Of a stretch of 64,000 nt of DNA, positions 55,477-62,557 are shown in pieces. Numbering within the stretch: position 1 is the first letter of the stretch; every line of letters begins with the position of its first letter. Where the stretch lies: positions 119,318 through 183,317 of the forward strand of contig NZ_AYMJ01000020.1 of the NCBI RefSeq assembly GCF_000633255.1, read 5' to 3'. Source of the DNA: Pseudomonas sp. H1h. Lineage in GTDB: Bacteria; Pseudomonadota; Gammaproteobacteria; Pseudomonadales; Pseudomonadaceae. The position numbers were made by a program, and so were the translations under genes. The notes under the pieces are model-generated. The model was not told where the DNA came from and ran no database searches. It saw only the letters and a list, made by a program, of their open reading frames with translations.

Positions 55477-56370
55477 TTAACCTTCACCGTTCGCGTTATC
55501 GGTGTCTTTCGACACGTGACGACCGCGAAAATCAATCAGGCTGTCGACAATGGCCAGAACCACGAGCAACGGATAGATCAGCTGCATGAACAGCAACAGC
55601 GTGACGTACAACCCCACCAGCCAGAAACCGGCCAGTCGCTTCTGCCCGACCAGCCCGTGAATCAGGGCCAGTCCGGCGAACACCAGCGGTACACTGCACA
55701 ACGGCGTCAACATGGCCATCTGTGCACCGAGATTCGGGCCCAGAAGCATCAACGCCAGCAGCAACATCGCCGGCCCCAGCGGGATCCGGATGGCGCGAAA
55801 CTCGCGACCAAAACCACCCGGGTTGTACAACAACGCCTGCCAATGACGCCCGATAATCAGGCTCAGCACGCTGACGATCTGCAACAGGGCCGCAATCAGT
55901 CCGGTCAGGACCGGTGCAATCAGGGACGCGAAACGCGCTTGCTCATCCACCGACAATTGCTTGTAGGTTTCACCAAGAAGCGCCGGCATGACCTTTATCA
56001 AGGCCTGCGCGAGCATCTCGATCTGGGCCGCAAACGCCGCCCCGAGCACCACTGAAAACACCACTCCGATCACTACGCTGACCAGCAGCGTGCGGACCCA
56101 GGATTCGCTTGCGCGCAACACCAACGCAAGCCCCGAAGACCCCAGCAGCACCAGAAGTGCCCGTGGATCATCGGCATACAGCCACCAGATCAAAGCCGGC
56201 AGCAGCCCCAAGGACAGGACGCCAAGGGCGTCCGTCAATCCGCGCCGCAGAAGCACCAGGCTCCCGGCGGCAGCACCCAACCAATACAACAACGGCAATG
56301 TTGCACATCCAGCCACTACAAGAGTGGCCTGCATGCGGCCGCGCATGATGAACTCAGCTAAGGCACGCAT
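55477..56370 (-). CDS. DUF2232/YybS-like integral membrane protein
   Basis: A 297-residue inner-membrane protein with about eight hydrophobic helices, including ALIWWLYADDPRALLVLLGS and a C-terminal LVGLYVTLLLFMQLIYPLLV pair followed by a short charged tail. It lies between rpsR and rplI, where enterobacteria have no such gene; the placement is conserved in Pseudomonas. Function unknown. Co-transcription with ribosomal proteins is likely: 36 bp to rpsR, 19 bp to rplI. Confidence 0.85.
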   Translation of the reverse strand: MRALAEFIMRGRMQATLVVAGCATLPLLYWLGAAAGSLVLLRRGLTDALGVLSLGLLPALIWWLYADDPRALLVLLGSSGLALVLRASESWVRTLLVSVVIGVVFSVVLGAAFAAQIEMLAQALIKVMPALLGETYKQLSVDEQARFASLIAPVLTGLIAALLQIVSVLSLIIGRHWQALLYNPGGFGREFRAIRIPLGPAMLLLALMLLGPNLGAQMAMLTPLCSVPLVFAGLALIHGLVGQKRLAGFWLVGLYVTLLLFMQLIYPLLVVLAIVDSLIDFRGRHVSKDTDNANGEG

Positions 56371-56406
56371 GCATTCAATCCTTTGCTACTTGTCGACTGC
56401 CCGGTC

Positions 56407-56637
56407 TCAGCGGCCGTGGCTGTCGGTGTAGGCCAGCAGGGCCAGGAAGCGGGCGCGCTTGATAGCGGTGGCCAGCTGACGCTGATAACGAGCTTTGGTA
56501 CCGGTGATGCGGCTTGGAACGATTTTGCCGGTCTCGGATACGTAGGCTTTCAGAGTGTTGAGATCTTTGTAATCGATCTCTTTCACGTCTTCAGCGGTGA
56601 AGCGGCAGAATTTACGACGACGGAAGAAACGTGCCAT
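56407..56637 (-). CDS. rpsR: 30S ribosomal protein S18
   Basis: A 76-residue protein, [20 protein letters not shown], then [20 protein letters not shown] and [20 protein letters not shown]: the complete S18 family pattern. It binds 16S rRNA beside S6, the product of the upstream gene rpsF, which is 28 bp away. Confidence 0.98.
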
Positions 56638-56665
56638 TTGATAGGCTCCTTAAAAGGTCCGTGGA

Positions 56666-57088
56666 TTACTCGTCAGCGTTATCGCTGTTGTCGCTGTCAT
56701 CACTATCAACGCTATCAGCGCCTTCGTGCTCAGGACGGTCGCGACGCTCACGGCGCTCACTGCGGTTTTCTTCAGCCTTGAGCATCTCGGACTGGCCGGT
56801 AACGGCTTCGTCGCGACGGATGACCAGGTTACGGATCACAGCATCGTTGTAGCGGAAGTTGTCTTCCAGCTCGGCCAGGGCCTTGCCAGTGCACTCAACG
56901 TTCAGCATCACGTAGTGAGCCTTGTGAACATTGTTGATTGCGTAGGCCAGTTGACGACGGCCCCAATCTTCCAGACGGTGGATTTTGCCGCCGTCTTCTT
57001 CGATCAGCTTGGTGTAACGCTCAACCATGCCGCCGACTTGCTCGCTCTGGTCAGGGTGGACCAGAAAGATGATTTCGTAATGACGCAT
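56666..57088 (-). CDS. rpsF: 30S ribosomal protein S6
   Basis: A 140-residue S6, starting MRHYEIIFLVHPDQSEQVGG. The folded domain ends near residue 100 with VIRNLVIRRDEAVTG; after it comes a highly acidic repeat-like tail (SVDSDDSDNSDNADE). The tail ends in Glu, and the C-terminus of S6 is the site of RimK poly-glutamylation in E. coli and Pseudomonas. First gene of the rpsF-rpsR-membrane protein-rplI operon; there is no priB between rpsF and rpsR. Confidence 0.97.
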   Translation of the reverse strand: MRHYEIIFLVHPDQSEQVGGMVERYTKLIEEDGGKIHRLEDWGRRQLAYAINNVHKAHYVMLNVECTGKALAELEDNFRYNDAVIRNLVIRRDEAVTGQSEMLKAEENRSERRERRDRPEHEGADSVDSDDSDNSDNADE

Positions 57089-57273
57089 GAATGCTCCTTA
57101 CGGGTTGTAGCCTGCCGCTCAAAAACGGTCAGACAAGGAGTGAATGACACTTATGGACTTGCTGGCGCGGGGCACATGCGTGCCTGCCGTCACAGCAAGG
57201 GGCGCAATTGTAGAGAAGGGACAGAAGAGGTGCAAGGCAATTGGTGATTATTTGAACAATCACCGAAAAGCAC

Positions 57274-57363
57274 TGTGGGAGCGGGCTTGCTCGCGAATGC
57301 GATACATCAGGCAACATTCAAGTCGACCGACATTGCGCTTTCGCGAGCAAGCCCGCTCCCACA
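57274..57363. repeat. REP pair between rlmB and rpsF
   Basis: Inverted cores with a 42-bp spacer, 18 bp after the rlmB stop and upstream of the rpsF promoter region. Confidence 0.86.
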
Positions 57364-57381
57364 GTTTGATGGCGTACAGCC

Positions 57382-58146
57382 TTACTTCCTGGCTGCTGCC
57401 TTGGCCTTGGCGCCGCGCTGACGCTGCGCTTCGAACAGGCACACGCCGGTCGCCACGGACACGTTGAGACTGCTGACGCTACCGGCCATCGGCAGGTTCA
57501 CCAGATAGTCGCAGTGTTCGCGGGTCAGGCGACGCATGCCTTTGCCTTCGGCGCCCATGATCAGGATGGTCGGGCCAGTCAGATCCTGGTCGTAAATGCT
57601 GACTTCAGCCTCGCCCGCCGTACCGACAACCCACAGACCGCGCTGCTGAAGCTTTTCCAGCGTACGCGCAAGGTTGGTCACCGCCACCAACGGAATCACT
57701 TCCGCCGCGCCGCAAGCCACTTTACGCACGACCGGGGTCAAGGTTGCCGACTTGTCTTTCGGCACGATCACCGCCAGCGCGCCGGCAGCATCTGCCGAAC
57801 GCAGGCAGGCGCCGAGGTTGTGCGGATCGGTCACACCGTCAAGCACCAGCAACAACGGCGCACCTTCGGTGCGGTCGAGCAACTCGTCGAGCATCGCCTC
57901 GCCCCAGACCTGGCTCGGGCTGACGTCCGCGACCACGCCCTGATGCACGCCCTCAACCCAGGCGTCCATTTCGCGACGTTCGGCCTGGCCGACCTGAACG
58001 CGATTTTCGTTGGCCAACTCAATCAGAGTCTGCACGCGCGGATCGTTGCGGCTTTCGGCCAGCCAGATCTGCTTGACGCGTTTCGGGTGGTGACGCAACA
58101 ACGCTTCTACCGCGTGAACGCCGTAGATTTTTTCCAACTGACTCAT
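57382..58146 (-). CDS. rlmB: 23S rRNA 2'-O-methyltransferase RlmB
   Basis: A 254-residue SpoU-class (SPOUT) enzyme that methylates G2251 of 23S rRNA. An N-terminal substrate-binding domain (MSQLEKIYGVHAVEALLRHH) precedes the knotted domain with motifs LDGVTDPHNLGACLRSADAA, ILIMGAEGKGMRRL and NLPMAGSVSSLNVSVATG. It overlaps rnr by four bases (ATGA), the usual rnr-rlmB pair. Confidence 0.97.
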   Translation of the reverse strand: MSQLEKIYGVHAVEALLRHHPKRVKQIWLAESRNDPRVQTLIELANENRVQVGQAERREMDAWVEGVHQGVVADVSPSQVWGEAMLDELLDRTEGAPLLLVLDGVTDPHNLGACLRSADAAGALAVIVPKDKSATLTPVVRKVACGAAEVIPLVAVTNLARTLEKLQQRGLWVVGTAGEAEVSIYDQDLTGPTILIMGAEGKGMRRLTREHCDYLVNLPMAGSVSSLNVSVATGVCLFEAQRQRGAKAKAAARK

Positions 58147-60773
58147 GACTTCGCCTTCGGTTTACGTGCCCCACCACTTCTGGCTGGAGCCGAACCCGCT
58201 TTTGGCGGGCCTTTACGGTGTTTGCTCGGTTTGGCTGGCTTGCCGCCGGCAGCCTTGTCAGGCGCCGACCGTCCGGTCTTTCCCCCAGACGCCGCTTTAC
58301 CACCGCTTTTGGCTTCGGCCAACAAGGCCTTCTTCAATTCGCGGCTTTTGCGCAGCTCGGCGTTTTTCGCCACGGCATCGCTCGGGCGATAGGCCTCCGC
58401 TGCCTTCTCCTTGGCTGGACGACGGCTGGCGGTTTTTGCCGGAGCCTTTTCGTCCGCAACCTTGGCCGCAGGTGCTGCGGTTTCGGCGCCACGCTTCTTG
58501 CGGCCGATCGGTGCGCTGATGGTTTTTTCGGCCATCTCGAAATCGATCTTGCGCTCGTCGAGGTCGACGCGCATGACCCGCACCTCAACAGTGTCGCCGA
58601 GACGGAAGCTGCGACCGGTGCGCTCGCCCGCCAGGCGGTGATGCACAGGGTCGAAGTGGTAGTAGTCACCCGGCAGCGCGGTGACGTGGACCAGACCCTC
58701 GACGTAAATGTCGGTCAGTTCCACGAACAGACCAAAACCGGTCACGGCGGTGATCACGCCCGGGAACGATTCGCCCACGCGATCCTTCATGAACTCGCAC
58801 TTGAGCCAGTTCACGACGTCGCGGGTCGCTTCGTCGGCGCGGCGTTCGCTCATCGAGCACTGCTCGCCGAGTTGCTCCAGCGCCGCTTCGTCGTACGGAT
58901 AGATACGCGCCTTCGGAATGGTCATCGCACCGGCACGACGAACGTGCGGGGTGTCCTGTTTCGAATGGATCACGCTGCGGATGGCGCGGTGTGTGAGCAG
59001 ATCCGGGTAACGACGGATCGGCGAAGTGAAGTGCGTATAGGCTTCGTAGTTCAGGCCGAAGTGGCCTTCGTTCTGGGCGCTGTACACCGCCTGACTCAGC
59101 GAACGCAGCATCACGGTCTGGATCAGGTGGAAATCCGGACGGTCCTTGATGCTCGCCAACAGGGCCTGATAATCCTTCGGCGACGGACCATCCTTGCCTT
59201 TGTGCAGGGACAGACCCAGCTCGCCAAGGAAGGCGCGCAGTTTTTCCAGACGCTCCGGTGGCGGGCCGTCGTGGACGCGGTACAGCGCAGGAATTTCGTG
59301 CTTCTTGAGGAATTCGGCGGTGGCCACGTTGGCCGCCAGCATGCATTCCTCGATCAGCTTGTGCGCATCGTTGCGGGTGGTCGGACGGATTTCGGCAATC
59401 TTGCGCTCGGAACCGAAGATGATCCGGGTTTCCTGCGTTTCGAAATCGATCGCGCCGCGCACGTGGCGAGCAGCCAGCAATACTTTGTACAGCGCATAAA
59501 GCTGCTTGAGGTGCGGCACGACGTCGGTGTACTCGCCACGCAGCTTGCGCGCTTCGGCAACCTTCGGCGTTTCCAGCATCGCGCTGACCTTGTTGTAGGT
59601 CAGACGAGCGTGGGAATGGATCACCGCTTCATAGAAGCAGTAGTCGGTCATTTCGCCGGACTTGGAGATGGTCATCTCGCAAACCATGGCCAGACGATCA
59701 ACATGCGGATTCAGCGAGCACAGGCCGTTGGACAGCTGCTCAGGCAGCATCGGCACTACGCGCTCCGGGAAGTACACCGAGTTGCCGCGCACCTGGGCTT
59801 CGTTGTCCAGGGCCGATCCGATCTTCACGTAGCTGGAAACGTCGGCAATCGCCACGTACAACTTCCAGCCGCCGGAGAACAGGCGCAACTTGCCGGGCTT
59901 GGCTTCGCAGTAGACCGCGTCGTCGAAGTCGCGAGCGTCTTCACCGTCAATGGTGACGAACGGCAGATGGCGCAGGTCGATGCGCTTCTCTTTGTCCTTC
60001 TCTTCGACTTCCGGCTTGAGCTTGGCCGCTTCTTTCAGAACGGCTTCAGGCCAGACGTGCGGAATGTCGTAAGTGCGCAGCGCGACATCGATTTCCATGC
60101 CCGGCGCCATGTAGTTGCCGACCACTTCGACCACGTCGCCTTGCGGCTGGAAGCGTGGAGTCGGCCAGTGGGTGATTTTCACCTCGACGAACTGACCGAT
60201 CTGCGCATTGGCGTTGCGGCCCGGCGTGACCAGCACTTCCTGCTGGATCTTCGGGTTGTCCGCGACGACAAAACCGATGCCGCCTTCTTCAAAGTAGCGA
60301 CCGACGATGGTTTCGTGAGCACGCGACACCACTTCGACGATCACGCCTTCGCGGCGTCCGCGACGATCGAGACCGGAAACGCGGGCCAGCGCACGGTCAC
60401 CGTCAAACACCAGGCGCATTTGCGCCGGGCTCATGAACAGGTCATCGCTACCATCGTCCGGCACGAGGAAGCCGAAGCCGTCACGGTGACCGCTGATGCG
60501 GCCGAGGATCAGGTCGAGCTTGTCCACCGGCGCGTAAGTGCCGCGGCGGGTGTAGATCAGTTGAGCGTCGCGCTCCATGGCGCGCAGGCGGCGGCGCAGG
60601 GCTTCGATCTGGTCTTCTGTGGTCAGACCAAACTCTTCGACCAGTTGCTCGCGGGCAGCCGGCGAACCCCGATCGGCGAGATGCGCCAGGATCAGTTCGC
60701 GGCTAGGAATAGGGTTTTCATATTTTTCCGCTTCACGAGCGGCCTCGGGATCGAGGGACTGCCAATCGGCCAT
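58143..60773 (-). CDS. rnr: Ribonuclease R
   Basis: An 876-residue 3'-5' exoribonuclease of the RNB family, important in degrading structured RNA. Order: N-terminal HTH and cold-shock domains, RNB catalytic core with DGEDARDFDDAVYCE (metal-binding aspartates), S1 domain (about residues 640-725, FPGVITAVTGFGLFVELTDI), then a long Lys/Ala-rich tail of about 140 residues. The tail is typical but long. First gene of rnr-rlmB; promoter lies in the 226-bp gap shared with the tRNA genes. Confidence 0.97.
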   Translation of the reverse strand: MADWQSLDPEAAREAEKYENPIPSRELILAHLADRGSPAAREQLVEEFGLTTEDQIEALRRRLRAMERDAQLIYTRRGTYAPVDKLDLILGRISGHRDGFGFLVPDDGSDDLFMSPAQMRLVFDGDRALARVSGLDRRGRREGVIVEVVSRAHETIVGRYFEEGGIGFVVADNPKIQQEVLVTPGRNANAQIGQFVEVKITHWPTPRFQPQGDVVEVVGNYMAPGMEIDVALRTYDIPHVWPEAVLKEAAKLKPEVEEKDKEKRIDLRHLPFVTIDGEDARDFDDAVYCEAKPGKLRLFSGGWKLYVAIADVSSYVKIGSALDNEAQVRGNSVYFPERVVPMLPEQLSNGLCSLNPHVDRLAMVCEMTISKSGEMTDYCFYEAVIHSHARLTYNKVSAMLETPKVAEARKLRGEYTDVVPHLKQLYALYKVLLAARHVRGAIDFETQETRIIFGSERKIAEIRPTTRNDAHKLIEECMLAANVATAEFLKKHEIPALYRVHDGPPPERLEKLRAFLGELGLSLHKGKDGPSPKDYQALLASIKDRPDFHLIQTVMLRSLSQAVYSAQNEGHFGLNYEAYTHFTSPIRRYPDLLTHRAIRSVIHSKQDTPHVRRAGAMTIPKARIYPYDEAALEQLGEQCSMSERRADEATRDVVNWLKCEFMKDRVGESFPGVITAVTGFGLFVELTDIYVEGLVHVTALPGDYYHFDPVHHRLAGERTGRSFRLGDTVEVRVMRVDLDERKIDFEMAEKTISAPIGRKKRGAETAAPAAKVADEKAPAKTASRRPAKEKAAEAYRPSDAVAKNAELRKSRELKKALLAEAKSGGKAASGGKTGRSAPDKAAGGKPAKPSKHRKGPPKAGSAPARSGGARKPKAKS

Positions 60774-60934
60774 TAGAGAGTTTTCACCTTGTCTATATGC
60801 GGGTTAGTTTGGCATAGGCGCCATCAAACGGGAAATTTCCGACTCTATAAGGCCCTTCTAAAGCCTTGTATCGCCGCCTGAAAGCCCTTTTGAACACCGT
60901 CGGTAAAAAAAATCATTTTTTTTGCTGGCAGGGG

Positions 60935-60963
60935 TTTACAGTTAAAAAGACGCTCCGTATAGT
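60935..60963 (+). promoter_or_regulatory. Sigma-70 promoter of tRNA-Leu copy 1
   Basis: -35 TTTACA, 17-bp spacer, -10 TATAGT; GTGCGC follows, with the tRNA start 37 bp downstream. The same block recurs in front of the second tRNA. Confidence 0.85.
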
Positions 60964-60999
60964 GCGCGCCATCGACAACGCAGACGCGCTGTAGATCAT

Positions 61000-61086
61000 G
61001 CCCAGGTGGTGAAATTGGTAGACACGCCAGCTTCAGGTGCTGGTGACCTTACGGTCGTGGAAGTTCGAGTCTTCTCCTGGGCACCA
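61000..61086 (+). tRNA. tRNA-Leu (anticodon CAG), copy 1
   Basis: 87 nt including an encoded CCA. Acceptor GCCCAGG / CCTGGGC, anticodon stem CCAGC / GCTGG with loop TTCAGGT giving CAG (reads CUG, the dominant Leu codon at high GC), a long class II variable arm (TGACCTTACGGTCGT) and T-loop GTTCGAGTC. Confidence 0.97.
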
Positions 61087-61125
61087 ATTTCGAGTTTGAG
61101 ACTAGATCAGTTTCAAGACTCACAC

Positions 61126-61150
61126 AAAAACCCGCGAAAGCGGGTTTTTT
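61126..61150 (+). terminator. Terminator of tRNA-Leu copy 1
   Basis: AAAAACCCGC-GAAA-GCGGGTTTTTT, 40 bp after the tRNA end. Confidence 0.95.
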
Positions 61151-61203
61151 GCATTCTAAGGAACGGATTTGTTAAAACCGATTTATTAAAATCAAATCAG
61201 GGG

Positions 61204-61232
61204 TTTACAGATCAAAAAGCGCTCCGTATAGT
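61204..61232 (+). promoter_or_regulatory. Sigma-70 promoter of tRNA-Leu copy 2
   Basis: TTTACA - 17 bp - TATAGT, within a block (GGGGTTTACAG, then CGCTCCGTATAGTGCG) shared with copy 1 apart from two short differences. Confidence 0.85.
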
Positions 61233-61267
61233 GCGCCACATCAACAGCGGCAACGCTCGCGATGAAT

Positions 61268-61354
61268 GCCCAGATGGTGAAATTGGTAGACACGCCAGCT
61301 TCAGGTGCTGGTGACCTTACGGTCGTGGAAGTTCGAGTCTTCTTCTGGGCACCA
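61268..61354 (+). tRNA. tRNA-Leu (anticodon CAG), copy 2
   Basis: 87 nt with CCA, identical to copy 1 except for a compensated acceptor pair: GCCCAGA / TCTGGGC instead of GCCCAGG / CCTGGGC. That compensating change shows both copies are under selection and functional. Confidence 0.97.
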
Positions 61355-61387
61355 ATTCAAATTCAAGGTTACGACCTTGAATTTCAC

Positions 61388-61411
61388 AAAAACCCGCGAA
61401 AGCGGGTTTTT
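61388..61411 (+). terminator. Terminator of tRNA-Leu copy 2
   Basis: AAAAACCCGC-GAAA-GCGGGTTTTT, the same hairpin as after copy 1, 34 bp after the tRNA. Confidence 0.95.
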
Positions 61412-61490
61412 GCGTTTCTGGCGATTGAAAAACCAATAGCCACCGGCCCTAACAAACACCTGCCCTCCCCGCAAGGCGCATCTGAGAAAC

Positions 61491-61509
61491 AATATCGTTT
61501 ATCATTGTT
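61491..61509. promoter_or_regulatory. Candidate Fur box upstream of the iron transporter
   Basis: AATATCGTTTATCATTGTT agrees with the 19-bp Fur consensus GATAATGATAATCATTATC at 12 positions and lies 38 bp before the start codon of a ferric-iron binding protein. Confidence 0.55.
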
Positions 61510-61546
61510 GCAAGTTTTTGCAATGCGACAGTGAGGAACCCTGCGA

Positions 61547-62557
61547 ATGACGTTTCGAAATACCCTGCGCCGAGGCTTGACCTACACCCTGCTCGGCCTG
61601 GCACTCGCCACTCCCCTCACCCAGGCAGCCGACACGACTGCCCTGACCCTCTACAACGGTCAACACAAGGAAGTCGGCGATGCGATCGCCAAAGCCTTCG
61701 AGGCCAAGACCGGCATTCACGTCAACGTGCGCAAAGGCAGCAGCAACCAGCTCGCCAGCCAGGTGATCGAAGAAGGCGACCGCTCCCCCGCCGACGTGAT
61801 CTACACCGAAGAATCCCCGCCACTGAACAATCTTGGCGAACAAGGCCTGCTGGCCAAGACCGATGACGCCACGCTGGCCGTGTTGCCGAAAGAATACGTC
61901 GCCGGCAATGGCACCTGGATCGGCGTCACTGCGCGGGTTCGCGTGGTGGCGTACAACCCGAAGCTGATCGATGAAAAGGATCTGCCGACATCGGTACTCG
62001 GGTTCTCCGATCCGAAATGGCAAGGCAAGGTCGGTTTCGTGCCAACCAGCGGCGCGTTCCAGGAACAGGCCGTGGCAATCATCAAGGTGCACGGTCGTGA
62101 CGCTGCCGAAGAATGGCTGACCGGCCTGCGCGCCTTCGGCAAAACCTACAGCAACAACATGGTCGCGCTTAAAGCTGTGGAGAACGGCGAAGTCGCCACG
62201 GTATTGGTGAACAACTATTACTGGTTCGCCCTGCAGCGCGAAAAAGGCAAACTCGACTCGAAACTGCATTACTTCACCGGCGGCGACGTCGGCGGGCTGA
62301 TCACCGTGTCCAGCGCAGCGGTACTGAAATCCAGCAAGCACCCGAAAGAAGCCCAGCAATTGCTCGCCTACATGGCCAGCGAGGAAGGCCAGCGCGTGAT
62401 CACCCAGACCACCGCCGAGTATCCGCTGCACAAAGGCATGGAATCGGATCGCGGACTCAAGCCATTCAGTGAGCTGCAAGCACCGAACGTCACCCCGGCC
62501 GACCTCGGCAACGCCGAAGAAGCCTTGGAGCTGGAACGTGAAGTTGGCCTGAACTGA
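61547..62557 (+). CDS. Ferric-iron ABC transporter substrate-binding protein (FbpA/HitA type)
   Basis: A 336-residue periplasmic protein with a signal peptide ending near PLTQA|ADTTALTLYNGQHKE. It belongs to the class that binds Fe3+ without siderophore; the adjacent tyrosines in VLVNNYYWFALQREKG (about residues 223-224) match the iron-liganding Tyr pair of FbpA, and YTEESPPLNNLGEQGLL is also typical. Periplasmic partner of the permease that follows. Candidate Fur box upstream. The next gene overlaps its stop by one base (TGATG). Confidence 0.9.
   Translation: MTFRNTLRRGLTYTLLGLALATPLTQAADTTALTLYNGQHKEVGDAIAKAFEAKTGIHVNVRKGSSNQLASQVIEEGDRSPADVIYTEESPPLNNLGEQGLLAKTDDATLAVLPKEYVAGNGTWIGVTARVRVVAYNPKLIDEKDLPTSVLGFSDPKWQGKVGFVPTSGAFQEQAVAIIKVHGRDAAEEWLTGLRAFGKTYSNNMVALKAVENGEVATVLVNNYYWFALQREKGKLDSKLHYFTGGDVGGLITVSSAAVLKSSKHPKEAQQLLAYMASEEGQRVITQTTAEYPLHKGMESDRGLKPFSELQAPNVTPADLGNAEEALELEREVGLN

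Noticed and set aside
58218..60776. 852-codon plus-strand frame opposite rnr
   Set aside because: Antisense shadow of RNase R produced by codon bias; no ribosome site or family motif.
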